A stretch of 64,000 bases of DNA from Isoetes taiwanensis (lineage: Eukaryota > Streptophyta > Lycopodiopsida > Isoetales > Isoetaceae): contig JAJEKV010000005.1 of assembly GCA_021234155.1 (NCBI GenBank), positions 17,096,089 through 17,160,088 on the forward strand. The letters are read 5' to 3'. Shown piece after piece: positions 46,401 through 56,065 of this stretch; the stretch's first letter is position 1; the number at the start of each line of letters is the position of its first letter. The notes under the pieces are model-generated. The model worked only from the letters and a program-made list of their open reading frames with translations. It searched no databases and had not been told where the DNA came from. The translations under genes were made by a program, and so were the position numbers.

Positions 46401-46480
46401 GAGGGGTCAAGTCGCATGGGCTGCTCTACCCTGTCCGAGGCATTGAAATCTCCAAGAAGGAGAAGGTATTAGTGTAGATA
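43432..46480 (-). mobile_element. LINE copy 3, GC-rich, 5'-truncated, with (GGAA/TTCC)n tail
   Basis: On the minus strand it starts inside the endonuclease with GDFNASDRVEQPM (about 46440), then VVDYVLV, IDSFRGHRYGDEEVDSDHLP (the SDH catalytic motif, near 46130), the RT entry region with PRTIMVDSVFAKALVAF (45310), LRALIEDSGITVWTYVFVDF (45130), LADTFGLYIDRLE (44920), HLCGDDV in place of YADD (44830) and KYLGVEF (44620). The 3' signature (TTTTCCCTCGAAACCCTTGCGG, CCCATAGGCCGATTGGTCTCC, TGGACGATAAA) is followed by TTCC units (43432-43455). Many frame breaks; HLCGDDV lacks the Tyr of YADD. It was inserted just upstream of the H3-like gene promoter. Confidence 0.85.
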
Positions 46481-46514
46481 TGAGGAGTACATTAGGGTTT
46501 ATTTAGCCAAAAGC

Positions 46515-46830
46515 ATCCACCACTCACACAAAGGCGCGAGGAGCAGTTCCGAGCATAGGCGCACTGGTCTGCAAGCACTCGTGAGGGGTCACCTCTTTTG
46601 GGTCTAATTTTCAATTTACAATGGGTTTCTTGGTGTTTTAACATGCAAAACTAGCTAGAACCTAAATAATAAGCTGAACTGCACTGTTAGATTAGCTAAA
46701 TTATGCATCTAACTAAGTCAACATGGGTCCACCACTCACACAATGGGGAGCAATTCCGAGCATGGGCAAAATTGGTGCATGCACTCGTGAGGGGTCACCT
46801 CTTTTTGGACAATTTTGGTTGGGTTTTCGC
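46515..46830. repeat. two more spacer repeats, upstream side of the H3-like gene
   Basis: Copies near 46517 and 46730 share CCACCACTCACACAA, GAGCA(G/A)TTCCGAGCATAGG or GGG, and GCACTCGTGAGGGGTCACCTC. They are related to the 41560-42060 copies. Without the LINE, the two groups would lie roughly 1.4 kb apart on either side of the H3-like gene. Confidence 0.75.
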
Positions 46831-46873
46831 TAAAACTTAATACTAACTTAGCATTAACCTATTTACTACACTA

Positions 46874-46899
46874 GAAATTGGAAAAAAATTTCCAATTTC
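46874..46899. repeat. perfect 11-bp palindrome with AAAA loop
   Basis: GAAATTGGAAA is followed by AAAA and TTTCCAATTTC. It lies at the edge where similarity to the long LTR family begins. Confidence 0.85.
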
Positions 46900-48390
46900 G
46901 AGGTTCCTGCTTGGGTGGCTATTTCCCAAGGCTTGAAGTCTACTGTTAGTCCTATGGGAAGCATGAACAAACATGAGCACATAACACAATATAACAATAC
47001 AATCACCTCGAAGGGTGAAACATCATATCCTCATCAATATAACAACATCAACATGAACAATAACAAACAGAGGAAATTCCTACCCGGTGGCTCGGACTCA
47101 AGGGTAGGATGGTGGCTTGGGCCTCGAAGTCATCGCAGGGCGGTAATTCATGGCACATGGATTTGGCTGGCATAAGAACATGGCTAAGGGTAGTCCACTC
47201 CATCCGCCCCTCCTGTGCACACTTTGCAGATTGGATTGAAAAGTGTTGGGACCGGACCGTAGCCTGCCAGGTGCATAGCCAAAAGGGCTACTACTGGGTT
47301 GCATCTCCCCAGCCCTGATGAGGCAGAAAGAGAGTCGCCTCTCCTCTAGGGGCTTCCATGCCCAACACAGGTGACTAGAGGGCCACTGCCCTTATTCGAC
47401 TTGAACCCAATGGAGAGTGACGCATCACTCCACGGGTGTCGAGCTCATGCCTTGCCCACACACAGTGGCAAGCCATTAAGCCTAGTCCACAGGGATCCCT
47501 GGTAGGCTTTACACACCAGAGGGATCGTTCTGTGTTGGGACAAGTACCCCATTGTTCTGCCGGTCTGGCCCCTCAACCCACAACCCAGTGGGCTCCTGTG
47601 CACAGGCCACAAGTAATTGGGAACTAGTAGGCTACCTAGAATCATCTGCTACACAGGCTTTAGGCCTCTACCCCCCTTCCCAATACATGGAGATCACAGA
47701 GTGAAATACCAACATCATCACAGAACTGAAATGAATAATATCATCTAAGCTACCTACCTAAACACCTAGAGTTAGGTTCATTCGTTAGGGCTTATGATCT
47801 TGGGATCTACAAGGTCTCTATGGCTGAATGAATATGCTAAACTACCTTATTGCCTAGCCCAAAGGCATGCTTTGCACAATAGAAAGACTCGATTACTGGT
47901 CCTTGACTGCGCCCCCGATCCTCTGAATGCATCCATGTCTCCGATCTTGTCGAAGATGGCTGCTACTCGACGATCTGTTGTGCAAAGCGGCTTTACAGAG
48001 CCTAGCAATGCGAATTTGGTTCCTAGCTTGGCCGGAATGGCTAAAGGGAACCCCAAATGCGAGATGGGGAAAGGAGCTCAAGGGAAACCCTAAATGCAAA
48101 GAGAAGAAAAGGTTTAGGGTTTAAAGGGAAGCCCTTATATAGAAACCTTTAGGGTTAGGTTAAACATTAGCAAATGGGGTTTAGCCATTTGGCAATGGGG
48201 TCCATGGGGTTTATAATTGTGTATGTTTATTTAACATGCACAATATTCGAAGTTGCCCCCCTTAGGTGCAACTCTTGCCCCCTAGGTGCAACCTATTACG
48301 GCCACCAAGTACATGTCATCTGTGACATGTAGGGGTGACGTGGCAGTATAATATACGTATTCGGGGCGTATATTATGCTGGAACGTCACA
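46900..48390 (-). mobile_element. LTR D, fourth copy of the long-LTR family
   Basis: On the minus strand it starts TGTGACGTTCCAGC at 48390 and contains ATACGTATATTATACTGCC. It aligns downstream with LTRs A-C (TGGGTTGCATCTCCCC near 47300, GGCTCCTGTGCACAGGCC near 47590, CTCTACCCCCCTTCCCAAT near 47670). Its far end is indistinct: no CGTCACA terminus, target duplication or primer site was found, so it is truncated or part of a rearranged element. It faces the H3-like unit. Confidence 0.75.
48134..48141 (-). promoter_or_regulatory. TATA-like element in LTR D
   Basis: The minus strand reads TTTCTATATAAGGG, followed by CCCTTTAAACCCTAAACC. This position in the LTR corresponds to the TATA-like sites of LTR A and LTR B, so it is the likely U3/R promoter of the family. 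Confidence 0.45.
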
Positions 48391-49475
48391 GATGACTTTG
48401 AATCATTTTACTCCTATAGAGACATAAGTTATCAGTCACTTGTAACTGAAAAAATAAAAGAAAATCAAAACTTCATCATTAAGGCTAATGGACATTTTTC
48501 TTAGATAAAGCAAGTTGTCTACTACTTATATTCAAAATTTTAGATCAAAATTCATTTCCGTACAAAAGTTAGAGATTTGATTTGGGAACAGCTTTCTGGA
48601 AACCAATATTGGTTCATAGAAGATAAACAACAGTTTTGACCCTATCATGTTCAAACAACCCTATCTCCCTTCTTAGACCTCGAATTGTGTCTTACTCTCT
48701 AACTCGTGAAGAAAAATACAAAAATAATGAAAATAATGATAAAAATCTTCTTACCGAGACAGTTTCACTCTATCTAACCATGAAGCAAAACATACTTGAC
48801 CCCCTTGCATTACCTAAGCATAACTCTCATAAACGAGAACCAATAGATTTTTAGGTATTTTTTCCATACAAAATGGCTATATATTAACATGTAAGAAGGG
48901 TTTGACTAAATATTGAATCTTTGATTTCATATGAATTTTAAAGCAAACAGTGCAAATGCACCTTTTCTGGTATATCATATGACGACTCTAGTGTTAAAGC
49001 CAAAATGAGAATCCCTTGACATGACAATACAATAAGAGTCTTACTGAGCGGAGGCCTAGAACAAAAAAGTGCTAATTCTTGTCTAAATTCTAAGTCTGAG
49101 CTTCTTATATATATAGAGTAAAAGGCCTTTCTCGGCTCGCTAGTGAAAAAGCAGGTATGTAGGCACCTCAGAGTGAAAAATGCAAGTCTGAAGCAGGGTG
49201 GATTCATGATATGGTGTCTCAATTCTGCTCATTTTTGCACCACAAAAATAGCCCAAAACATAGTTCAAGATTGTGGTTTGTACACACAAAAATTCAAATC
49301 ATTTAGCATTTATGATAGTGCGAAAATAAAATTCCCTCTCTTTGGTATGATATCTTTCTCGAGAATAGGAGCTTTTGAATTTGCCACACAAGCCAGATGC
49401 CATGGAGGCCAAAATAATGTGGACCATCAAAAAATAACCAAAAACATCAAAAAGACCTAAATAGAGATCAATGAG
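48391..49475. other. no gene seen
   Basis: AT-rich noncoding DNA with only chance frames. No TE ends could be matched. Confidence 0.4.
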
Positions 49476-49797
49476 AATAACAGCCAAATCTTGTGGATCG
49501 TAGCTTGTGGATCATAGCCAAAACAGATCTTGTGGATCATAGCCACAAAAAGCAGATTGGGATCATAGCTCTTAGAACCATGGGAAAAGCTTTTGCTATA
49601 TGCAGTGCCGATTTTGTTTCCATTGATTTTTGACCTTGTGAAAAGACCTAAACAGAGACTGCGGAAGCATAGCCAGATCTTGTGGATCAAAGCTGTGGAT
49701 CATAGCATAGAGATTGTCGGATCATAGCTAGAGCTTGCAGCAAAGCTTTTGCTGTATGTAGTGCCGATTTTGTTTTGATTGATTTTCGACCTTGTGG
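49476..49797. repeat. tandem-like array of GATCATAGC phrases with a 158-bp direct duplication
   Basis: TTGTGGATCATAGC and close variants recur at least six times. A longer block AAAGCTTTTGCTATATGCAG, GCCGATTTTGTTT and GACCTTGTG at 49586 is repeated at 49743 with few changes. It lies immediately upstream of the first coding segment of the next locus. Confidence 0.75.
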
Positions 49798-50130
49798 AGT
49801 TGGTTCAATCCTTGGTCTCTTAGATTATCATACAGGGATTTGTTAAAGCATGAGGAAAAGTTTGTGGATCCATTGGAGATGCACAAGTATTGGGGACCAA
49901 AGGTGGAGAATAAACAATCCTATAGACTGAGGGCTCTGAAAAAAGAAAAGAAAGAGGCTTTTCTGAGTATTTACAGGGCAATCCATGAGGAAAGGAATCA
50001 TGTTCAAAATGGGCAGGTTAGTCAAGTTATGGTTGTAGCATGGTTTTTGCATGATGTTAAAGGTAAGGATATAGATTGGTTGAGTTTTTATAAGCATGCT
50101 TCAAAAAAGAGGTCTTCAATGCTAAGGTAA
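49792..50130 (+). pseudogene. first coding segment of a multi-exon locus, function unknown
   Basis: The 112-residue frame contains SYRDLLKHEEKFVDPLEMHK, a helical RALKKEKKEAFLSIYRAI and VMVVAWFLHDVKGKDIDWLS. The last part has the look of a folded domain. Downstream, an exon-like block at 50336-50391 is bounded by TTTCAG and GTAAGT, suggesting a spliced gene running to 54.5 kb. The family is not recognised. The start is unclear because open sequence extends upstream of the first ATG. Confidence 0.4.
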
Positions 50131-50519
50131 TCTCCTCATCGAGGAAGATAGTGGGACTAACAAAACACTAAAACCTATACAAGATTCAGGCATCATTGAA
50201 CCACAATTGGCTTCATCATATTCTAAAACCGTGGCGTCCAAGAGACAGAAATATGGTAATACAAATTGTAGTTTTTATTTTGTTTAATTTGCATTTTGTC
50301 TGTAAATGAGCTTACGCAACACAATGTGGTTTCAGCAAAGTTGGAAATGCAAAAAGGAGATTTTACCTTTGGACATTCTGATAGTAAGTACTTTTGATAA
50401 ATATTGTTCTCTTTTAATTTCTGGACTAGAATGTGGATTATATGATTTCTTAATTATAGAGCCTCATGTAGTGATTACTAGAAATGATGTAAATTCTCTT
50501 ATAATCATTGGATAGTTCA

Positions 50520-51040
50520 TAGCCTAACCTTTGTGGTTATTGTGGTCATAGTTTTTGTGGTTTTAGGTAGATCTTAAATTGTAGTTCTTTAGTAGAATTG
50601 TGGTTTGGAGTTGTGAATTTATATTGTAGATTTGAAATTGTGGTATAGAATTGTGATTTAGAGTTTATGAATTTAGGTTGCAGTTTATATATTTGGGTTT
50701 GTTGTTGGATTTGGTTTATGAGTTGGGTATCTTGGTTTTGTGGATTGAGTGAATTTTATATTGTGTTTCATGTTCTGTAGTTTGTGGTTTGTGGTTGCAT
50801 GTTTTGGTTTGTGGATTGAGGGGGAATTTTATATTGTGCTCTGTAGTTTGTGGTTTTGCATTTGTGCGGGTTTGTGGTTTTGTGTTTATGAAGGTTAAAT
50901 TGTGGTTAAGGATTTATACTTTGTGCTTTGTGGATTATATTTTATAGATTGGACCTGAATTATAGTGGGTGGAATATAGATTGTGGATTGAGCCTTTAAT
51001 AAAGTTTCTTTAGATTGTGGAATATACTTTGTATGCCTGT
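50520..51040. repeat. GT-rich low-complexity tract
   Basis: Degenerate TTTGTGGTTT / TTGTGGATTG / TTTATGAATTT repeats throughout, with no coding sense. It lies between coding segments and is probably intronic. Confidence 0.7.
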
Positions 51041-51059
51041 AACTAATTTACTAACAAAA

Positions 51060-51775
51060 TGGAAGGAGTCCACTGAATTGAAGGTGAAAGAGGTTGATTG
51101 CAGGCTACAACAATAATATAACAAATGGAAAGAGTTGAAGAAAATCTTTAAATCATTGAGGGAGAAGAAGGAGCATTATATGCAAGAAATTGTAGACATC
51201 AAATGCTTGATGCAAGGAATGACAAAGCAAGCAGCTGTAGGTGTGCAACAGGTGGTAGATATGAAGGAAGCCGAGGTAGTTAAAGTTATGGCATCATTGG
51301 TTGTTGTAGAGGAAGATCTTGATGCTATTGAGAAGAGGGACAATGATGAAATTGCAAAACTCAGACCACGTCTTGAAAGGCTTATTGAAGGCTGCAATGT
51401 CCTTGAGAATGGGATTAAACTAGATCCTTATCTACCCGAGTCTATAGAAGCAAATTTCCTATTAGACTCACATGAACGTGTATGTCCTTATTGTAGAAGA
51501 TTCTTGGAATATGATGGGAAGCCACTGCCCTTTGTCACTACAGAGTGTAACCATCTTTACCATATTCTATGTTTGGCCTCATTATTAAAGTATGAGCAAT
51601 AGTAAATTTTGATCTTAACAATAGTTATATTTTGATCATTACGCTCTTTAAATTGATTTGTATAATTTCTTGTTTTCAGTTATAGGGATAAGTGTTGTAG
51701 CCCAGATTGTGACCAGATCATATCTGCCACTTGGATTGCTGCATTTGGCGTGAAGAAAGTTGTACACTCATATGG
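51060..51775 (+). pseudogene. coiled-coil plus RING-like zinc finger exons
   Basis: A helical stretch (KWKESTELKVKEVDCRLQQ, an in-frame TAA near 51116, then KKIFKSLREKKEHYMQEIVD) leads to MKEAEVVKVMASLVVVEEDL and LRPRLERLIEGCNVLENGI. Then come CPYCRRF and ECNHLYHILC. A GT-AG intron (51590-51679) joins in frame to RDKCCSPDCDQIISATW. The order C-x2-C...C-x-H-x2-H-x2-C...C-x3-C fits a RING-type zinc finger, which in plants usually serves ubiquitin or SUMO ligases. Coiled coil followed by RING is a common ligase layout. Ligase activity is inference; the finger could be structural. The stop near 51116 suggests decay. Confidence 0.6.
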
Positions 51776-51817
51776 TATGTATAAGTGGTTAAGCAATCAA
51801 CTTCTTAACATCATTTA

Positions 51818-52440
51818 ATGTTGATGGTTTTGTTGGTTGTCATTTTAGATGTCCAGTTGAATCCCACATATGCAAGCACAAGTAGAGATAAGGGATATAT
51901 GTTCTCACATATAGAAGAGAAAAAGATCCAGGTGGAGAATGCAGTGCAACCTGAAATTGAGAAAGAAGAGCACACTGGACAATCAGAAAGTGAGAGACAA
52001 GGTAATATAAAATTTAATAGTTTGTATTAGAATAACTTATGTTATTTTTCATTCTTCTTGTATCTTGCTATATGCAGGCTTCAAATTGCAGTCAAATCTA
52101 AATGAAGAGTCAAGTGCAGTATATGGTGATGCCTCCAAATTTACGTCAAGTGCAGTGATGCCAAAAGCTACAATGGACCTTTTCTATTTGGAGCTCCTAG
52201 CCCTTCTAGCTTTACCAAGCAGGAACTTTCCACCGCATCCCACCGCATCTGAAAACCCACTTTCTACCTTCAACAAGGAGGATAAGCTCAATAAACCCTC
52301 TAGCTCTACCAAGCAAACGGAGTCCACCGCGTCTGAAAAACCGTTTTCTAGCTTCAACAATAAGGAGAAGTTCGTTGCATTCAAAAAAATACTTTTTGTA
52401 GTAGAAGTCAAAGATTTCATATCTGGTTGGTTTAAGATAC
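51818..52440 (+). pseudogene. Ser/Thr-rich linker exons with an internal ~27-residue repeat
   Basis: The frames contain YASTSRDKGYMFSHIEEKK and EIEKEEHTGQSESERQ, then from 52065 PHPTASENPLSTFNKEDKLN and QTESTASEKPFSSFNNKEKF. The TASE-x-P-x-S-x-FN phrase is repeated once. AG acceptors and GTAATA/GTTGGT donors lie around the segments. It looks like a disordered linker between the RING-like part and the HAD-like part. Confidence 0.4.
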
Positions 52441-52626
52441 TAATTTTATTATTCTTTTGATAGTTCTACTATTATTCATACTGAAGCTATAGTTTTTATA
52501 GCAAATTGGAAACCGAAAATGTCGAAGAGATATCTACTAGAAAACCCAAAGGTATTTTTTCTTCACTTTTGTTCCATTACAGTTAGTAAATTAGTGTACT
52601 AATTCTCTAAATAAGTAGCAACTCTC

Positions 52627-53502
52627 TTGGCTCAAGAAATACAATTTGATGATGACAATGTAATGTCAAATAGCATTTTACCTCAATCACCATCCACAAA
52701 ACAACCAAGTAAGATACCTGCATTGATTGAGTTAAAAGGTTTCATTTTTTTCCTAGCTTCTTTTTTGTCTCGTTGTTCCTCAATATTTGACCGTTGTTTC
52801 TTGTTGTTTTTACTAGTACCTGACAATTCTGGTGGAGATATGCTGTTCAAAGTGAAGAAAACGGATCTTATTATACCTGGAAGTGATTGTGCATCATCTT
52901 CAACCATCAAGAGAATCAGGTTGTCTAAAATACTATTGATCTTTGATTTTAATGGTGTGCTTGGAAATTTTTACGACCAAACTAGTAGGAATGTCATACC
53001 AAGGGTGGATCCACCACTGGAACTTTTGATGCTTTCCAAAACAAAGATGGTGGTATTCAGGAAAGGTTTATTCGAGTTTCTTGGCTGGTGTATAAACTAG
53101 TTTAACATTGCAATATGGGCTGATTTCGATGGTACCATCTTGAACCTGATAACTAAAAAGTTCTTTCCAGAAGATATAAGGAGTGCATTAATATTCCAGT
53201 GGGGTCTAAAGGAACTCACTAGAGCATGCACTAAAGTTAATAAAATCAATATTGACTTCAAGATTCTGGAGAAAGTGTACAACCACAAACCTCATGCAGG
53301 ATCATATAAAGTGGTCAATACACTCTTGGTTGATGACCATCTGTACAAAGCTTACAAAAATGCCCGACCCACTATAGTCACTCCTATCACCTTCAATCCT
53401 GAGCGAGGTGATCGAGATTATTGTACCAAAGTTTTGAAGCCATGGTTGTTGGGCCTTTCTTCTGCTGATAGTGTTGCTATATATGACAACATCATCCAAT
53501 AG
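52627..53502 (+). pseudogene. HAD/FCP1-like (NIF-type) phosphatase domain
   Basis: After an Asp-rich exon and a likely intron (about 52737-52816) the frame reads KVKKTDLIIPGSD, LSKILLIFDFNGVLGNF, MVVFRKGLFEFLGWCIN (stop) then FNIAIWADFDGTILNLITKK, and KVYNHKPHAGSYKVVNTLLV followed by DDHLYKA and KPWLLGLSSADSVAIYDNI. The order catalytic loop, ...F-EFL-WC, IW, ...LLVDDH resembles FCP1-homology/NIF phosphatases that act on phosphoserine, for example in the RNA polymerase II tail. The nucleophile motif is D-F-N instead of D-x-D, so the second Asp is missing. A TAG after CIN (53098-53100) splits the domain. It may be a non-catalytic pseudophosphatase that later decayed. Confidence 0.6.
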
Positions 53503-53641
53503 AAAATTGGTTGGATGATATCTCTGAAAATTTTATTGTGGCTATGAAGAAGAAGAACAAGATCTGATTATTACTAGAATCTATAAACTATTTTAGATCT
53601 AATTTGTTACAAAACATTGTGTAAGATATCTAAAATCTACT

Positions 53642-54485
53642 TTGAAATCTAAATGTGTTAAAACTACATTTCCCTTTGTGAATTTTGCATTTGTTTCCTT
53701 GGATTGTATTATGTACCTTAATAACAGATTGAGAAAGAGGAGCAGATCCCTAGTAGAATTGCTCGACAACTTTCTACCCATGGTGTATTGCGCCGAGTCC
53801 AACCCAATCACTATAACGAGGACAGAACTAGACATTTTGGACAATGAGACACGATGGCTTAATAATACGATCATCGATCTGTTCATGAGGTAAATTGTTG
53901 CATACCCATGGATTGTACTTTCTATTGTGACTTTTTTAAAGCATGAGTGTTTTGCTTAGAAATGTCTGGCTACATTTGGATAGGAAACGAAGAAAACAAG
54001 TATACATATGTCATGCACTAACATATGGATATATAAAAATGAAAAAGAAACTTGTTATATCCAAATTGTTGCTGGGATTGGATATGGACCATTGTGCATG
54101 TCTGATTATTCCTATGTGCCATACGAACCATTGAACTACAGCTGTGATATAGGGTCTTTTAGCCCCTAACAATTACACTTATCCAGTTATATTGCACTTT
54201 GATAGCCTTGGTTGTCAAAGGTATGATTGGACACCATCAGCAGGTAAGTGGTCAATTTGTAAATTCAAATGTAAACTTATTTTGATCATGTAGGAATTGA
54301 CTTTCCTCTCTTATAACAGGCTAATAGAAGCTTTGGCCAAGCTTTCCCCACGAGCAGCCCAATTCAAAGAGAATTTGCGGTGGTGCCATCTTAGCCCTCA
54401 TCCTCTCCAATCAGATGGTTATTCATGTGGATTGTATATTTGTATATTTGCTAAAATCATCATGGAGGAAGATGCTGCCATATAG
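53642..54485 (+). pseudogene. Ulp1-like cysteine protease (C48) domain
   Basis: Order on the plus strand: ITITRTELDILDNETRWLNN and TIIDLFMR (entry region of Ulp1 domains), LIIPMCHTNH followed by TGA where Trp is expected (catalytic His codon 54129-54131), ILHFDSLG (Asp codon 54201-54203), an intron ending near 54320, then HPLQSDGYSCGLYICIFAKI with Gln (54408) and Cys (54426-54428). Spacing and motifs match SUMO/NEDD8-type Ulp1 proteases; the His-Asp-Cys triad and oxyanion Gln are all encoded. The stop at 54132-54134 and at least one frame change abolish a full protein. Plants often carry Ulp1 domains in DNA transposons, so a TE origin is possible, but no TIR was found around this locus. Confidence 0.75.
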
Positions 54486-54616
54486 AATTGGTTACAGTAT
54501 TCAAACCGATGTTTTACACCAGAGGTTGTATCTAGTATAAGGGATTATTTGATTATTTGTATATGTAATCAAGTTTTTAGAGATTATGGATATAACTTCT
54601 AATAGACATAAGATTA

Positions 54617-55110
54617 CTTGCTTATTTAGATTTTGAATACATTGTAAACACAAAGTTGGAGTTGAATTGGCAGTTTGCGTTTATGTAGTAACAAGCCACA
54701 AAGAGAATTGGAGTTTGAGTTTGTGTATTGTAATACATATGAGATTACTTGCTTATTCAGATTTGAATATATTGTAAACACAAAATTAGAGTTGAATTGG
54801 AAGTTTGAGTTTATGTAGTAGCAAGCCACAAAGAGAATTGGAGTTTTAGTTTGTGGAGTTTGTGTTTGTGTAGTAATAAGCCACAAAAGAATTGGAGTTT
54901 GAGTTTGTGGAGTTTGAGTTTGTGTAGTAACAAACCACAAAGGGAAATGGAGTTGAGTTTGTGGTTTGAGTTTGTGTCGTTTGTTTGTTTGTGGAGTTTG
55001 AGTTTATAAAGAGAATTGGAGTTTGAGTTTGTGGTGAGAATTAGAGTTTGAGTTTGCGGAGTTTTGTTTTTCTAATTGGAGTTTGAGTTTGTGGTTTGAG
55101 TTTGTGTAGT
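54617..55110. repeat. GAGTTTGTG-rich minisatellite with a ~135-bp duplication
   Basis: Two copies near 54617 and 54752 share GCTTATTTAGATTT / TTGTAAACACAAA, GAGTTGAATTGG, TAGTAACAAGCCACAAAGAG and GAATTGGAGTTTGAGTTTG. They are followed by shorter copies of AGCCACAAAGAGAATTGGAG and GAGTTTGTG down to 55110. Noncoding. Confidence 0.8.
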
Positions 55111-55195
55111 TAGTTTATTTTTCCTTTTGGAGTTTTAGAGTTCGTTTTCTTAAGGACACTTTTTTAAGGACCTCTCTAAGGACTTAGTCTAAATG

Positions 55196-55222
55196 CAAAG
55201 TCCCTCAACGATGATGGGGAAG
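55196..55222. repeat. left stub of the minisatellite interrupted by the copia element
   Basis: GCAAAGTCCCTCAACGATGA followed by TGGGGAAG is repeated after the element at 61455-61482 (GCAAAGTCCCTCAACGACGA, TGGGGAAG), so the copia element landed inside a tandem repeat. Confidence 0.8.
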
Positions 55223-56048
55223 TGTTAGAACTTCATGTTCATATCATAATCTTAAATATGAATAGTCACTGAAGGTTATACAGTTGTCATGATTATTTGT
55301 TCAGGGACATGTTGTAGCACAGAAAAGGTCAGAGTTAACATGGTAAAAGGGAAAATCCATTATTCACAGGTGCAACCAGAGATTGATTGATCCTGTGTGA
55401 GAATGTATAAAAGACAATTAGAAGACAATGGGACATGTAAATAATGTAAATAGACGATTATGATATTACAAAGAGACAATGGTCTAATGGTTAAATATTG
55501 AACCATTGACTTATTGTTATTTTACAGTTTGAAATCTCGGTCCAATAGGAAATGACCGAGATGCTTATATATCGGTTCCAATGGATCACAGACAAAGGAA
55601 CACTAGAGCAGATCGGTCAGGCTTAACCGCCGGAATCCAATCTGTTAAATAAAACAAAGATGTATAGAATCGAAGACAGTGAATCATATAGGGTTTCGGA
55701 GCAATTGAACTAAGGTTTGTGGTGTTAAAGGTAGATTGGAGATTGATTCATTCTTATTGCTACAGTAGCCCGTTGAAGTGAAATTATATTACTATTGTAT
55801 AAGGGTTCGATAATGGTTTCATATTCATAGTTAAATATAAAGCTTAACCATAGTGATCTAATGTTGTTAAGGAAATTAATGAGATATGAGGTTGTGATGA
55901 TCTCATGATTTGTAGGATTTGTATTGTTGTATTGCTGAAGATACTATGATTGAAGTGATTATTAAACATATTGCTTAAAGCATAACAAAGTGTCAAGGCA
56001 AATTGTTCATGAAAATAACAGTGATTCTAACAGACTAATTTTCTTACA
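55223..56048 (+). repeat. 5' LTR of the copia element (826 bp)
   Basis: TG...CA ends, matched throughout by the 3' LTR. An ATTTATTAAATA-type AT-rich block and GCTTATATATCGG (TATA-like, near 55563) are candidate U3 promoter features. Confidence 0.95.
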
Positions 56049-56049
56049 T

Positions 56050-56061
56050 TGGTATCAGAGC
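56050..56061 (+). promoter_or_regulatory. primer-binding site for initiator tRNA-Met
   Basis: TGGTATCAGAGC, one base after the 5' LTR, is complementary to the 3' end of plant initiator tRNA-Met. This is the usual primer of plant copia elements. Confidence 0.95.
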
Positions 56062-56065
56062 AAGG

